From assembly GCA_030680795.1 (NCBI GenBank), contig JAUXUL010000016.1:1-64000 (forward strand): 64,000 nucleotides of DNA, given 5' to 3'. Below are positions 51,810 to 61,254 of the stretch, piece by piece. The position numbers were made by a program, and so were the translations under genes. Numbering within the stretch: the first letter of the stretch is position 1; each line of letters starts with the position of its first letter. This DNA is from Anaerolineales bacterium (GTDB taxonomy: Bacteria; Chloroflexota; Anaerolineae; Anaerolineales; Villigracilaceae). The notes under the pieces are model-generated. The model did no database searches. It had not been told where the DNA came from and worked only from the letters and a program-made list of their open reading frames with translations.

Positions 51810-52964
51810 TTAGTAAATACCATAAGTATGCACTGTCTCCAGCATTGCAACAATGTTCTCAGCCGGGACGCCAGCTTGAATGTTATGAATCGGTGCAGCC
51901 ACAAAGCCTCCCCCTGGCATGAGGTCTTCCAGACGGCGGCGAGTTTCGCTACGCACATCCTGAGGAGTTCCGAAAGGAAGGGTAAACTGGTTATCACACA
52001 AGCCTCCCCAGAAGGATAGATCCCTACCGAACTCTTGCTTTAACCACAGAGTATCACCCATCCCCCGGGCGTTGACCTGAACAGGATTGAAGATATCAAC
52101 GCCGATATCAATCAGATCGGGTAGAAAGGACAGCATAGCACCATCACTATGGTACATCACATAAACATTCGCTTTTGCCTTGATTGCTGCAATCACTTTT
52201 TTTTGAATGGGTTTAACTAGCTTGCGGTATAAGACGGGAGAAATCAAGGGACCTTGCTGCCCTGCTAGATCATCAGCAATTCGCACGACCTGTACATATG
52301 GACCGACTTGATCCAGTAAGATAGAATACCATTCCGACATAACTTCACCTAACTTACCCATCAATCGAGTGGCAAACCCTGGGTTGCTAGCCAAGTCCAT
52401 AAAGAAGTCTTCCATACCACGTAAAAACTGAGAGAGTTGAAAGACTCCCATTCCTGTAGCCCAGGTAGTGACAAGTCCGTAAGGTGTCGTTTCGTAAAGA
52501 TGGCGGGCTCGTTCGGCAACTCCAACCCAACGGCTTGGATCTGCTGGGGAAGGCCAAGTGTATGCATCAAGAGCCTTAAGTGTGGATTCTTTGATCGGGA
52601 AATCAACCAGGTCGAAATATAAACCACCATCTTTCGGCATGCGCATACCGATGCCCCACTCATTTACCGTACAACAATAACCGTCTCTTTCTTCAATGCG
52701 TAAAGGACCAGCAGAACCCATGTTTTCTTTCACAGCTCGCACGTCTGCCTTCACGATTTCTTGCAGAAAGGTTTCATCAAGTTTAGGAAGCTGTTGCACC
52801 AAGTTATCAATGGTCATACTACCCGGATCACGCCCCAAATGCGCCATCAGCTCAATATAAGCGTCTCGATGAATGGAAGTCACATCGGTGGCACCAAGAT
52901 CTATTGGAACTCGATCAGGTTCCCCGTGCGCCAATGCGGTTAATAAGCGTTCTCGAGAGTTCAT
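51810..52964 (-). CDS. uroporphyrinogen decarboxylase-family methyltransferase (MtaA/CmuA-like)
   Basis: TIM-barrel protein of 384 aa from the URO-D superfamily. RERLLTALAHGEPDRVPID at the N-terminus and GGGFVAAPIHNIQAGVPAEN at the end are typical of corrinoid methyltransferases. The zinc-ligand region is YHSDGAMLSF rather than the common HxCG, so one expected Cys is absent; GGLCDNQ supplies a later Cys. Its closeness to the corrinoid protein gene supports methyl transfer over porphyrin decarboxylation. The methyl donor is unknown. Confidence 0.92.
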   Translation of the reverse strand: MNSRERLLTALAHGEPDRVPIDLGATDVTSIHRDAYIELMAHLGRDPGSMTIDNLVQQLPKLDETFLQEIVKADVRAVKENMGSAGPLRIEERDGYCCTVNEWGIGMRMPKDGGLYFDLVDFPIKESTLKALDAYTWPSPADPSRWVGVAERARHLYETTPYGLVTTWATGMGVFQLSQFLRGMEDFFMDLASNPGFATRLMGKLGEVMSEWYSILLDQVGPYVQVVRIADDLAGQQGPLISPVLYRKLVKPIQKKVIAAIKAKANVYVMYHSDGAMLSFLPDLIDIGVDIFNPVQVNARGMGDTLWLKQEFGRDLSFWGGLCDNQFTLPFGTPQDVRSETRRRLEDLMPGGGFVAAPIHNIQAGVPAENIVAMLETVHTYGIY

Positions 52965-52967
52965 TTT

Positions 52968-54440
52968 TTAAGTTCCTTCCATAGAAAGTATCTCTAAAGT
53001 AGCCAGGGTTTTTTGGAAGCGGGCATACAGCCGGGTATATAATTCAGCGTTGTCCGCGTTGGGGGTAATTCGCTCGCCAGGTATTACCATGGTGGCGATG
53101 GCATCCTCGTAGTTTGAATGGAGTCCAAGGGTAACAAAACCCACAATGGCTGTCCCCAAGAGGCTGTCTGCTTCCATTCGGATCAGAGTCCGGTTGAGAA
53201 CATCGGCCAAGATCTGTCTCCAGAGAAGATTATTGCCGCCCCCGCCTGTCAAGCGCACATCGGACCATTCCAGGCCGAGCGTATCAAATACCTGATGGAT
53301 ATCTTTGAGTGTAAAGGCTACACCTTCAAAGATTGCACGGGCCAGGTCCTGTTGTGTATGATGACGAGAGAGGCCAATAAATGCGCCTCGCATGTCCTCG
53401 TTGGAATTTGGTGTACCTCTACCCGCTAAGAAGGGCAGGAAGAGTACACCTCTGGCACCAGCAGGACTGACTATATTTCCAAATTCTTGTTGAATTTCCT
53501 CTGTTGACACAGACCGTCCGTGTAAAACTTCCGAGAACCAACGAGCGCTGTCCCCTCCCGCCTTAGTGAAACCTCCGGCGATCGATTTTCCCTGGATATA
53601 AGGATAGGAGAACAGAGACCTATCCAACAAGGTGGAGGTGGGCAAAGGAGCTGATACCACACTTCTTGCGACGGCATTTGTGCTCAGACTTACGATTCCC
53701 TGACCGGGATGTAAAAGACCGGCCCCCAAACAGGCCGCAGCGCCGTCATTCAACCCCAATATCACCTGAGTATCCAACGGCAAACTGAAAGATCTTGATA
53801 AAGCCGGCCGGAGAACTCCTGCAATTGAGTCGGACGGGGCTATTTCGGCCAGCCTTCCTTCACCTACGCCAAGATAGTCAAATACGGGCCAGGACCATGC
53901 ACCTTGATGAGAACAACTGGAGGGCTCATCAACAATGCGTCCGGTCAATATGCCTATGAGATAGGCTTTCGTACCCAGAACGTACATCGCGCTATCCACC
54001 AAGTCAGGCTGGTTTTCTTTCGCCCAGGCAAGTTTTGCAGGCAGGCCGGTTTCTGGGGTGCCCAGGCCAATCCACCCTGCATCTACATGATTGATCAAAT
54101 ACCTAGCCTGAGCCGAACTGCGCAGATCTTGCCAGATCGGCGCCCTCATCAGTGGATGAAGATTCGAGTCCGTCAAGACCAGACTGGGGCCGTGGGCAGA
54201 TACGGAGATTGCTCCCACTTCTTTGGATCGTGGACCAAGCTGTTCTGCGACACCCTTGAGCACTTGAAAAACCGCCTCGCGCCATTCCAACGGATCCTGT
54301 TCGTTCCAACCAGGTTGTGGGCGGTACGTTGTGATGGTTCGATCTTCCCGAGCTAGAGCTTTTCCAATACGATCGTAGGCGCAAGCCTTACAGAGCGTGG
54401 TTCCCAGATCCAACCCGATGACAAGTGAAGGTAAAGGCAT
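52968..54440 (-). CDS. FGGY-family carbohydrate kinase (xylulokinase-like)
   Basis: Sugar kinase of 490 aa. LVIGLDLGTTLCKACAYD (about 6-23) is the ATP-binding start, APIWQDLRS (about 100) the catalytic Asp region, LGLNDGAAACLGAG and GGGGNNLLWRQILADVLNR the FGGY C-terminal motifs. It overlaps nothing and lies 3 bases from the methyltransferase. It is distinct from the kinase at 2711. The substrate is unknown; xylulose or another pentulose is the default guess. Confidence 0.92.
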   Translation of the reverse strand: MPLPSLVIGLDLGTTLCKACAYDRIGKALAREDRTITTYRPQPGWNEQDPLEWREAVFQVLKGVAEQLGPRSKEVGAISVSAHGPSLVLTDSNLHPLMRAPIWQDLRSSAQARYLINHVDAGWIGLGTPETGLPAKLAWAKENQPDLVDSAMYVLGTKAYLIGILTGRIVDEPSSCSHQGAWSWPVFDYLGVGEGRLAEIAPSDSIAGVLRPALSRSFSLPLDTQVILGLNDGAAACLGAGLLHPGQGIVSLSTNAVARSVVSAPLPTSTLLDRSLFSYPYIQGKSIAGGFTKAGGDSARWFSEVLHGRSVSTEEIQQEFGNIVSPAGARGVLFLPFLAGRGTPNSNEDMRGAFIGLSRHHTQQDLARAIFEGVAFTLKDIHQVFDTLGLEWSDVRLTGGGGNNLLWRQILADVLNRTLIRMEADSLLGTAIVGFVTLGLHSNYEDAIATMVIPGERITPNADNAELYTRLYARFQKTLATLEILSMEGT

Positions 54441-54448
54441 TTTTTGAC

Positions 54449-55339
54449 TCAGGGAACCAACTTCGTTCCTTGTCGGAATAAATACTTGGGGATATGCACG
54501 GAAGCCGAGGTGACTTCGTTCACAATCGAACCGAGACGAACATTGCAGGCCAAGCTGACCAGTGAATAAGCCTCCACAAGATCAAGCCCTCCCTTGCTTG
54601 CCAGATAGTGAACGGCCCGATGAGTGGCACATTGGATTGCTGCATCCAGCGGAACTCCGTAACCCGGAATCAGGATATGGTCGTGCGTTTCGATCAGCGG
54701 GTACTCTAAATTGACGTCTTTTATAACATCCAATCGCATTCGAACGCTACTTTCAATCTCCAACCCCAAACCGGTCACCTCACCCTCACCCATCACTGCA
54801 TGGACGTTGCCAAGCAGAAGCAGGCCTCCGGGTACTTGCACCGGCAAATAAAGCCGGCTTCCAGCCCGGATTTCCACGAAATCCAGGTTCGCGCCGTAAT
54901 CACCCGGGTTGCCACGAGGGTGCTCTTCGACTGGTGCTACTGCAATGCATCCTATCATTGGGTTAACCGGGATACGGATATGGGTGCTAAACTCGGCAAA
55001 ACCGCCTTTCACGGCAATGACCCGATTGAATCCTTCTCGGATTTCGTGTTTTAAAATTCCAAAGCGGGGATCAACCAGAGAAATACCTTGTTCTGCAAGT
55101 GCGATCTCCTCGATATCTACAATTAATACATCTCCGGCTTCAGCGCCTGCCACGGCTACTGGTCCACTTAACTGCATGGCAACGTCCATATTCAAACGCT
55201 GCAGCGTCTCTTCCAGAGGGTAAACGTTCGGTCCAGTGCGGGTATCTACTTGTACTTCTTCCCCGGGCTGCACGGTTGCAACGGGAATTAAACCAGGTCC
55301 CAGGTAGGTTGTAGTTTCTGTTCGGGTCACATGATGCAT
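54449..55339 (-). CDS. acetamidase/formamidase-family amidase
   Basis: FmdA/AmdA-family hydrolase of 296 aa. HPRGNPGDYGANLDFVEI and LPVQVPGGLLLLGNVHAVMGEGE are the conserved central blocks (acidic residue and His for metal and catalysis). Short amides such as formamide or acetamide are the usual substrates, giving ammonia. It lies 8 bases from the FGGY kinase and 15 bases from LivF, so the transporter may import an amide or amino compound. Confidence 0.93.
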   Translation of the reverse strand: MHHVTRTETTTYLGPGLIPVATVQPGEEVQVDTRTGPNVYPLEETLQRLNMDVAMQLSGPVAVAGAEAGDVLIVDIEEIALAEQGISLVDPRFGILKHEIREGFNRVIAVKGGFAEFSTHIRIPVNPMIGCIAVAPVEEHPRGNPGDYGANLDFVEIRAGSRLYLPVQVPGGLLLLGNVHAVMGEGEVTGLGLEIESSVRMRLDVIKDVNLEYPLIETHDHILIPGYGVPLDAAIQCATHRAVHYLASKGGLDLVEAYSLVSLACNVRLGSIVNEVTSASVHIPKYLFRQGTKLVP

Positions 55340-55354
55340 AATATTCCTCCAATT

Positions 55355-56101
55355 TCATAGGCCTAAATAACGGTAGCGCACTTTCGGGTCATTCAGAATA
55401 GACTGCGCTGATCCATCCAGCCAATTCCGCCCAAGCTCGAGCACAAAAGCGTAGTCAGAAATGGAAAGCGCCTTTTTAGCGTTTTGTTCTACCATCAACA
55501 CCGCAGTTCCCCGATCCTTGATTTGGGTGATCGTCTCAAATACCTGCTCCATCATGCGAGGATCCAGTCCTAAAGACGGTTCATCAATCAACAGAAGAGC
55601 TGGTTTCAACAGTAGGGCCATGGCCATTTCCAGAATTTGCTGCTGACCTCCGCTCAAGTTGCCGGCCATTTCCCGGTCCTTCATCTTCAACATGGGGAAC
55701 TCATCATACAGGCGCTCAATTTCTTCGGCCACCTGCTTAAGATCTTTGCGGGTAAAAGCTCCCATTTCAAGATTTTCCCGAATACTCATCTGAGGAAAGT
55801 TGCATCGGCCCTGGGGGACATAGGAAATGCCCATTTTGAGGATACTCATCGGCTGGTGATGAATTATTTCGACTGAGTTGAATGTAATCTTCCCCGCTCG
55901 TGCTGGAACTATGCCAAAAACGGTTTTCAGTAAAGTCGATTTGCCTGCGCCATTAGCGCCAATGATACAGGTAATACGACCCTTATGAACGGTGCAGCTT
56001 ACCCCTTTAAGTACATGGATCTCACCATAAGAGGCACAAACTTCACTCAGGAGCAGGAGGGGGGAATTACCGTCCAAAGTAAGCCTCCAGAACCATTTCA
56101 T
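55355..56101 (-). CDS. livF: Liv-type ABC transporter ATPase LivF (second system)
   Basis: ATPase subunit with Walker A GANGAGKST, signature NLSGGQQQILE, Walker B LLLIDEPSLGLDP and the LivF Gln in LMVEQNAKKAL. The conserved start is LLLLSEVCASYGEIHVLKGV. I list ATG 56101 as start, but a TTG at the LivG stop (LDGNSPLL) is also possible. It overlaps LivG. The tail RYLGL ends close to the amidase gene. Confidence 0.92.
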   Translation of the reverse strand: MKWFWRLTLDGNSPLLLLSEVCASYGEIHVLKGVSCTVHKGRITCIIGANGAGKSTLLKTVFGIVPARAGKITFNSVEIIHHQPMSILKMGISYVPQGRCNFPQMSIRENLEMGAFTRKDLKQVAEEIERLYDEFPMLKMKDREMAGNLSGGQQQILEMAMALLLKPALLLIDEPSLGLDPRMMEQVFETITQIKDRGTAVLMVEQNAKKALSISDYAFVLELGRNWLDGSAQSILNDPKVRYRYLGL

Positions 56102-56822
56102 TAGTTTGAATATCGCGAGGCTCCCCTTCAGCGATCTTCTGGCCTTGTTCAAGCACAATAATCCTCCTGGCTAAATCCATGATGAACTCCATATTGTGTT
56201 CGATGATGAAAAAAGTGATCCCCTTCTGATTGAGGATGCGAATGTGTTCCTTGATTTTGTTAATCATTGTCGGATTGACAGCTGCAGTGGGCTCATCCAA
56301 AAGGATGATATCCGGCTCAAACACAAAACACGAAGCTAAAGCCAGCAATTTCCTTTGGCCATATGAAAGATGGCCCGCTTTTAGGTCTCGAACATAGGTA
56401 AGCTCCACAAACTCCAATGCCTCATCCGCTTTTTCTCGTGCAACCCGTTCAAACTTCCGAATTGACGGGGAGCGGAGCAACCTGGAGATTACAGAATCTT
56501 CCTGATGCTGCTGCAAGGCAACGAGCAAATTCTCTAGAACGGTCAACTCGGAGAAAACGCGGATGGTCTGGAATGTGCGCGTCAGTCCACTCAAAGCCAA
56601 ACGATATGGAGCGGTGTGGGTAATATCTTTCCCTTTGAACAATATCACGCCCTCATCGGACTCGAGATGTCGGGTGATGCAGTTAAAGATGGTGGTTTTT
56701 CCAGATCCATTCGGCCCAATTAGACCGGTTACCTCTCCCCGTTCAATGGACAGGTTGAGATGATCTACCGCAGGAATGCCGTAGAAACTCTTCGTCAGGT
56801 TTTGAATTTCCAGCAAAGCCAT
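56067..56822 (-). CDS. livG: Liv-type ABC transporter ATPase LivG (second system)
   Basis: ATPase subunit of 251 aa: Walker A GPNGSGKTT, signature HLSYGQRKLLA, Walker B IILLDEPTAAVNP and H-loop FIIEHNMEFIM. It overlaps LivF and lies 12 bases from LivM. The sequence is clearly diverged from the LivG at 25223, so the two importers are not a recent duplication. Confidence 0.95.
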   Translation of the reverse strand: MALLEIQNLTKSFYGIPAVDHLNLSIERGEVTGLIGPNGSGKTTIFNCITRHLESDEGVILFKGKDITHTAPYRLALSGLTRTFQTIRVFSELTVLENLLVALQQHQEDSVISRLLRSPSIRKFERVAREKADEALEFVELTYVRDLKAGHLSYGQRKLLALASCFVFEPDIILLDEPTAAVNPTMINKIKEHIRILNQKGITFFIIEHNMEFIMDLARRIIVLEQGQKIAEGEPRDIQTNEMVLEAYFGR

Positions 56823-56834
56823 ATCTTATCTCTC

Positions 56835-57857
56835 CTACTCTGAAAACGGGGTAGCATCATTCGAATCGGACGCAGATTGATTTTCGGCTGCCGCTGATTG
56901 CAACTCAGAAGTTGATTTTCTGAGCCTCCTGCGTACGGAATCTACTAGCCCTGCAAGGCCTTCTGGCATCAGAACAATCGCCAGGAACAGCAAGATACCA
57001 TATAAGATCAAGCGGATGCTGGGTGCCACACGCAGTACTTCGGGGACAATGGTCAAGACAACTGCGGTCACAATGATTCCCCGATAGTTTGTAACACCAC
57101 CAATAAACACAATGATGAGCAGATTTAATGTGTAGGAGAGACCCAGGTAGTCCGGACAGACGACCGTCATGTAGTGGGCCCATATGCTACCAACTCCGCC
57201 TGCCAGCGCCGCTCCTATAAGGAAAGCCAACTGCTTATAACGAAGGACATTTATTCCCTGTGTGGCTGAAAGAATTTCATCATTCCGGATGGCAGTGAAT
57301 GTCCGCCCAATACGACCAGTGGTCACCAGGCGATAAATAACGATTACGACAATATTCACCAACAGAAACAGGTAGTAATAACCTTGTAAGCTGCTGAGCA
57401 AAACTGATGAGCCTTTTGAGAACAGTGAAACTGCAGGGATGTTGTTGATGCACATAGGGCCACGGGTTAGCTCTACCCAATTTTGAGCGACAAGCTGAAG
57501 TGAGACCGCAAGTCCGAGTGTGACGATAGCGAAGGAAATATCCGCTAACCGAAACGCCGGCTGGGCCATGATGAATGCTAAGATCATCACAAGAGCAGCT
57601 GCCAGCAGGAAGTTCGCCCAGAAAGGGGTCCCAAACATTGGTGCTAAAATACCCGTCACATATGCGCCCGTTCCGAAGAATGCCGGATGGGCCAGAGAAA
57701 CGCTCCCCAAGTGGCCTGCAGAAATATCATAGCTTAGCGCATAAGCCACGTACATGGCAGATAGGATCAATATGTGCAGGAAGTACGGCAGCCGTACTAT
57801 CAGGGGCATCCCGAGTAAGATGATCACCAGAAGGGGTAACAACAACTTCTTACCCAT
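56835..57857 (-). CDS. livM: Liv-type ABC permease LivM (second system)
   Basis: Permease of 340 aa with about ten hydrophobic segments. SYDISAGHLGSVSLAHPAFFGTGAYVTG and LIIVFIGGVTNYRGIIV are LivM-type cores. The C-terminal RRRLRKSTSELQ tail is charged. It is one base from livH. Confidence 0.95.
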   Translation of the reverse strand: MGKKLLLPLLVIILLGMPLIVRLPYFLHILILSAMYVAYALSYDISAGHLGSVSLAHPAFFGTGAYVTGILAPMFGTPFWANFLLAAALVMILAFIMAQPAFRLADISFAIVTLGLAVSLQLVAQNWVELTRGPMCINNIPAVSLFSKGSSVLLSSLQGYYYLFLLVNIVVIVIYRLVTTGRIGRTFTAIRNDEILSATQGINVLRYKQLAFLIGAALAGGVGSIWAHYMTVVCPDYLGLSYTLNLLIIVFIGGVTNYRGIIVTAVVLTIVPEVLRVAPSIRLILYGILLFLAIVLMPEGLAGLVDSVRRRLRKSTSELQSAAAENQSASDSNDATPFSE

Positions 57858-57858
57858 A

Positions 57859-58728
57859 TTAGATGCTCACCTTTCTACCGAAGATGCCCTGGGGGCGGAG
57901 AAGGAGAACGAAGATCAAAACAATAAAAGCCGCGGCGTCTCGAAACGGATAAGAAACATAACCGGCAAACAAGGCTTCCGTAATGCCCAGCAGGACTGCG
58001 GCATATATCGTACCCCGCACATGGCCCAGTCCGCCTAAAATGACCGCAGCAAGTGCTTTCATCATCACCATAGCCCCAACCGTGGGCTCGACGCTGTACA
58101 AAGGTGTAATGATCGAGGCGGCCAGGGCCGCGAAACCGGAGCCAATCCCAAATGTAATGGAGGAAATTCCATGAATATCCAGCCCGTAAACGACACTGGC
58201 TTCCCGGTTTTGGGAGATTGCACGCATGGCCTTACCAGTCCGCGTCTTTTGAACGAACCATGTTAGGAGCAGGAAAGAAACAACCGCAACAACCAAAAGT
58301 AGGATGCGCTGATAGCTGATATTGACAGATGCTACACGAAAAACATTCTGTGAAAGAATAGTGGGAGCCTGGCGAGGGGTAGTTCCCCAGATCAAGATTG
58401 CCAGGTTCGTCAGGACGATCGATGCAGCCAAGGTAGCGATCAATTGTATGCGCCAGGTACGATGAACAACGGGCCGGATAACAATGCGTTCAAAAAGAAA
58501 GCCGACCAGAACCATACCCGCAACAGTGAAAACAACCGCCAGTCCATAAGGAACTCCCTTCTCGACATAGAGAAAAACGAGCAGGTAACCGCTCAGCATG
58601 AATAGGTCGCCATGGGCGAAATTCACCATACGTAGAACTCCAAAAACAACCGAGAGCCCTGTTGCGACCAGGGCATACATTGCGCCCAGGGTAATTCCGT
58701 TGATCAAGTGCAAGATAAAAATATCCAT
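57859..58728 (-). CDS. livH: Liv-type ABC permease LivH (second system)
   Basis: Permease of 289 aa with about eight hydrophobic segments; LINGITLGAMYALVATGLSVVFGVLRMVNF and LAAVILGGLGHVRGTIYAA are LivH motifs. ATG 58728 begins the protein directly at the first membrane segment. An 86-base gap with a hairpin lies between it and the binding-protein gene upstream. Confidence 0.95.
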   Translation of the reverse strand: MDIFILHLINGITLGAMYALVATGLSVVFGVLRMVNFAHGDLFMLSGYLLVFLYVEKGVPYGLAVVFTVAGMVLVGFLFERIVIRPVVHRTWRIQLIATLAASIVLTNLAILIWGTTPRQAPTILSQNVFRVASVNISYQRILLLVVAVVSFLLLTWFVQKTRTGKAMRAISQNREASVVYGLDIHGISSITFGIGSGFAALAASIITPLYSVEPTVGAMVMMKALAAVILGGLGHVRGTIYAAVLLGITEALFAGYVSYPFRDAAAFIVLIFVLLLRPQGIFGRKVSI

Positions 58729-58762
58729 GATTCCTCAAAATAGCACCGAAGGACCTCCTAGC

Positions 58763-58794
58763 GACTGAGGTACGCCGAGAGGCGCACCTCAGTC
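58763..58794 (-). terminator. intra-operon hairpin after binding-protein gene (second system)
   Basis: Arms GACTGAGGTACGCC (58763-58776) and GGCGCACCTCAGTC (58781-58794) pair with a single mismatch around a 4-base loop, 20 bases after the binding-protein stop. Same place as the hairpin at 27901 in the first system. Confidence 0.7.
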
Positions 58795-58814
58795 TGTGAT
58801 CATTCAGGAAATGT

Positions 58815-60041
58815 TTACTTGGTTGGGGCTTTTGTTTCTAGTACTTGTAAAAGCTTGATCGTTCCATTTTCAACTGTCGATACGGCCATGTTCGGATAGG
58901 CCTGATGGTGTGCATCGAAAGAAATTACACCAACCGGTGTTTCTACAGAAATCTTCTCCAGAGCGTCACGGATGCTCTTGCGATCGACTGTTCCTGTCTT
59001 GGCTGCCTCTTCAATGGCGGCTTTCACCACATAGCGCATGATGAAGTAGCTGGTTGCGCGGTGTGGGCTTGGGGCGGTTCCCCAACGATTCACGAATGCC
59101 ACATCAAATTTGGGATCTAGCCCAGGTGCCCACCAGGTACCTTCCATAATGCCTTCGTTCAGGCCAGGTTCTTTTTTCGTCATTTCCATGAACAACGGGG
59201 TAACAATCGCACCGCGGGCGAACAGCTTCTGAGTGAGGCCCAGTTCCTTCAGTTGCCGTAAGATCACGATACCATCACTTTCTGTCGCCACCAGGAGCAG
59301 ACCTTCCGGTTTATCCTCTTTAATGTTGAGCAATAAGGGTCGGAAATCAGCGCCACCGCGTTCAAAGTATTCAGTGCTCACAACTTCCACACCTAAACCT
59401 CCAAGAATGTCCTGATAGGATTGAGCCGCACCACGCCCATAATCATCATTATAAGCCAGGATGCTAAGGCTTTTTACTTCCGCTGCGATGAAGGGGGCAA
59501 AGCCCTCAGCCATTATCCGATCATCAGGTACATAACGGAACTGCCATATGTTACCGCCAACTCCCGAGCCGTCATAGATCTTTGGATTGGTGGAACCTTC
59601 AGTAATTTGGGCGATCTCCGCCTCGGGTAGCAAAGGCATCACTGCTAGGGTGGCCGAGCTGCAGCCAGAGCCAAGAATCAAGTCTACGTTATCAACATCC
59701 ACCAGCTTCCTAACAGCGGTAACTGCTTGGTCAGGGTTGCAGGCGTTGTCCGCAGTTACCAGTTTAATCGGGTAACCGGCGATTTCATTACCAAGTTCTT
59801 CTAGGGCAAGTGTGTAACCCATCATGTAGCTCTCACCGACGTAGGCGATCGGCCCGCTAAAGGCTGATGGAACGCCGATAACAATGGGTTCTTTCGGGAT
59901 TGTTTCCTCAGAGCTTACCTGAGTGGGGGCCTGTGTGGGGGCCTGTGTTGCTTCCGTTGGGGTAGCCAAGGGCGCACAGCTTGATAGGAGGGTCACGAAT
60001 ATCAGGCTGATCACCAAAGCGAATGTAAGTTTGCGTTTCAT
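58815..60041 (-). CDS. substrate-binding lipoprotein of second Liv-type transporter
   Basis: Type I periplasmic binding protein of 408 aa. Signal peptide MKRKLTFALVISLIFVTLLSSCAP with lipobox LLSSC; a Thr/Gln/Pro linker (TEATQAPTQAPTQVSS) precedes IVIGVPSAFSGPIAYVGESY. AAAGGAG lies 6 bases before the ATG. The ligand may be an amide, amino acid or aromatic acid. It is probably the first gene of the importer operon. Confidence 0.95.
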   Translation of the reverse strand: MKRKLTFALVISLIFVTLLSSCAPLATPTEATQAPTQAPTQVSSEETIPKEPIVIGVPSAFSGPIAYVGESYMMGYTLALEELGNEIAGYPIKLVTADNACNPDQAVTAVRKLVDVDNVDLILGSGCSSATLAVMPLLPEAEIAQITEGSTNPKIYDGSGVGGNIWQFRYVPDDRIMAEGFAPFIAAEVKSLSILAYNDDYGRGAAQSYQDILGGLGVEVVSTEYFERGGADFRPLLLNIKEDKPEGLLLVATESDGIVILRQLKELGLTQKLFARGAIVTPLFMEMTKKEPGLNEGIMEGTWWAPGLDPKFDVAFVNRWGTAPSPHRATSYFIMRYVVKAAIEEAAKTGTVDRKSIRDALEKISVETPVGVISFDAHHQAYPNMAVSTVENGTIKLLQVLETKAPTK

Positions 60042-60184
60042 TTTTTTGCTCCTTTATTCTTAATATTGTAAGACCGGAAATCTTTGTTGGAGGGATTCTT
60101 GCTCAATAGAGAAATGGGGGTATGCATTTTTAGCGAGGACAATCACATCATAGGGCCTCCTTTTGATCTTCTATTTGTTCCAGA

Positions 60185-61234
60185 TTATCCGAGCAATGCT
60201 TTTACATGCGGCATTACCTGCTCGGCAAAACCTAATATCATGTCGAGGCTGGTGCGTCCTTTTGGCGGGTGTGGCACTAAACAAATTCTGGTAAAACCAG
60301 CCTCAATGACACTGGCGACCATACCCGCCACGTCGGCAGGGGTACCTGACCAGGAAAATGCATCCACAAACCGTTCAGGCAGCAGATCGTGTGCAGCTGC
60401 ATAGACTTCTGCGAATGTAGCCGTTCCCATAAAAGTGCCCAACTTCACAGGGATCGTTAAACCGGCCTGCTCGACAAAAGCCTGATCTGGATAGCTGGCA
60501 TGAACCATCCCAGCGATCATGGGTTTCACTGCGGCACGAGCTCGCTCCCGGTCCGCATCCAGGCTGAAATCAACCCGTACGGTAACTGCCATCTCATCCA
60601 TGTGGCGTCCTGCCTCCCAGCAGCCTTTTTTCACGATATTCCTTGCGAAGGATAGGCTTTGAGGCTGTGCATATGTAGCAATCATGACACCATCGGCCAA
60701 GCGTCCGGCCATCTCTAAAATTTTGTTTCCCCGGCTGGCAATCCATATCGGAATGCCAGCCAATGGTGCAAACAGAAGTTTTGCTTCCTGAGTCGTGACT
60801 ACCTGACCCTGCATCGTGGAAACTCGACCGGCAAGCAGATCACGGATGACCAGAATCGATTCAGACAAAGCGCTGAGCGGCTTTTTGCGATCAATACCCA
60901 GTTCACGAAAACTGAACCCGCCAGCGCCCAGGACCAGAATCGCCTGGCCGCAGTTTGCTTCTGCCACCGTAGCAATCGCTGCGGCAATCAGGGCGGGATG
61001 ATAGCTGTAAGGATCAGCGATGAACGTGCCAATTTGCAAGCGTTCTGTCTGGGCTGCAACGAGTCCCATCGTCACCCACATATCGCGATAAAGCTTTTCA
61101 TTCCCACACCAGATTTGATCATAACCTGCCGCGTCCATCCGGCGGACCAGTTCGCGCAGCTCCGGCAGCGGCATGTTGGGGATAAATCCCACTCCTATCT
61201 GAATCTGTTGGTTTCCGATTTTCCACATAGACAT
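60185..61234 (-). CDS. LLM-class (F420/FMN-dependent) oxidoreductase
   Basis: Luciferase-like TIM-barrel oxidoreductase of about 349 aa. QIGVGFIPNMPLPELRELVRRMDAAGYDQIW at the start, LQIGTFIADPYSYHPALIA and ILVLGAGGFSFRELGI match coenzyme F420-dependent methylenetetrahydromethanopterin-reductase-like proteins. F420 versus FMN cannot be decided here. The start is among ATG 61234, ATG 61228 and GTG 61243. It lies 20 bases from the aminopeptidase gene. Confidence 0.9.
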   Translation of the reverse strand: MSMWKIGNQQIQIGVGFIPNMPLPELRELVRRMDAAGYDQIWCGNEKLYRDMWVTMGLVAAQTERLQIGTFIADPYSYHPALIAAAIATVAEANCGQAILVLGAGGFSFRELGIDRKKPLSALSESILVIRDLLAGRVSTMQGQVVTTQEAKLLFAPLAGIPIWIASRGNKILEMAGRLADGVMIATYAQPQSLSFARNIVKKGCWEAGRHMDEMAVTVRVDFSLDADRERARAAVKPMIAGMVHASYPDQAFVEQAGLTIPVKLGTFMGTATFAEVYAAAHDLLPERFVDAFSWSGTPADVAGMVASVIEAGFTRICLVPHPPKGRTSLDMILGFAEQVMPHVKALLG

Positions 61235-61254
61235 GATCCTCACGATGCTGTTGT

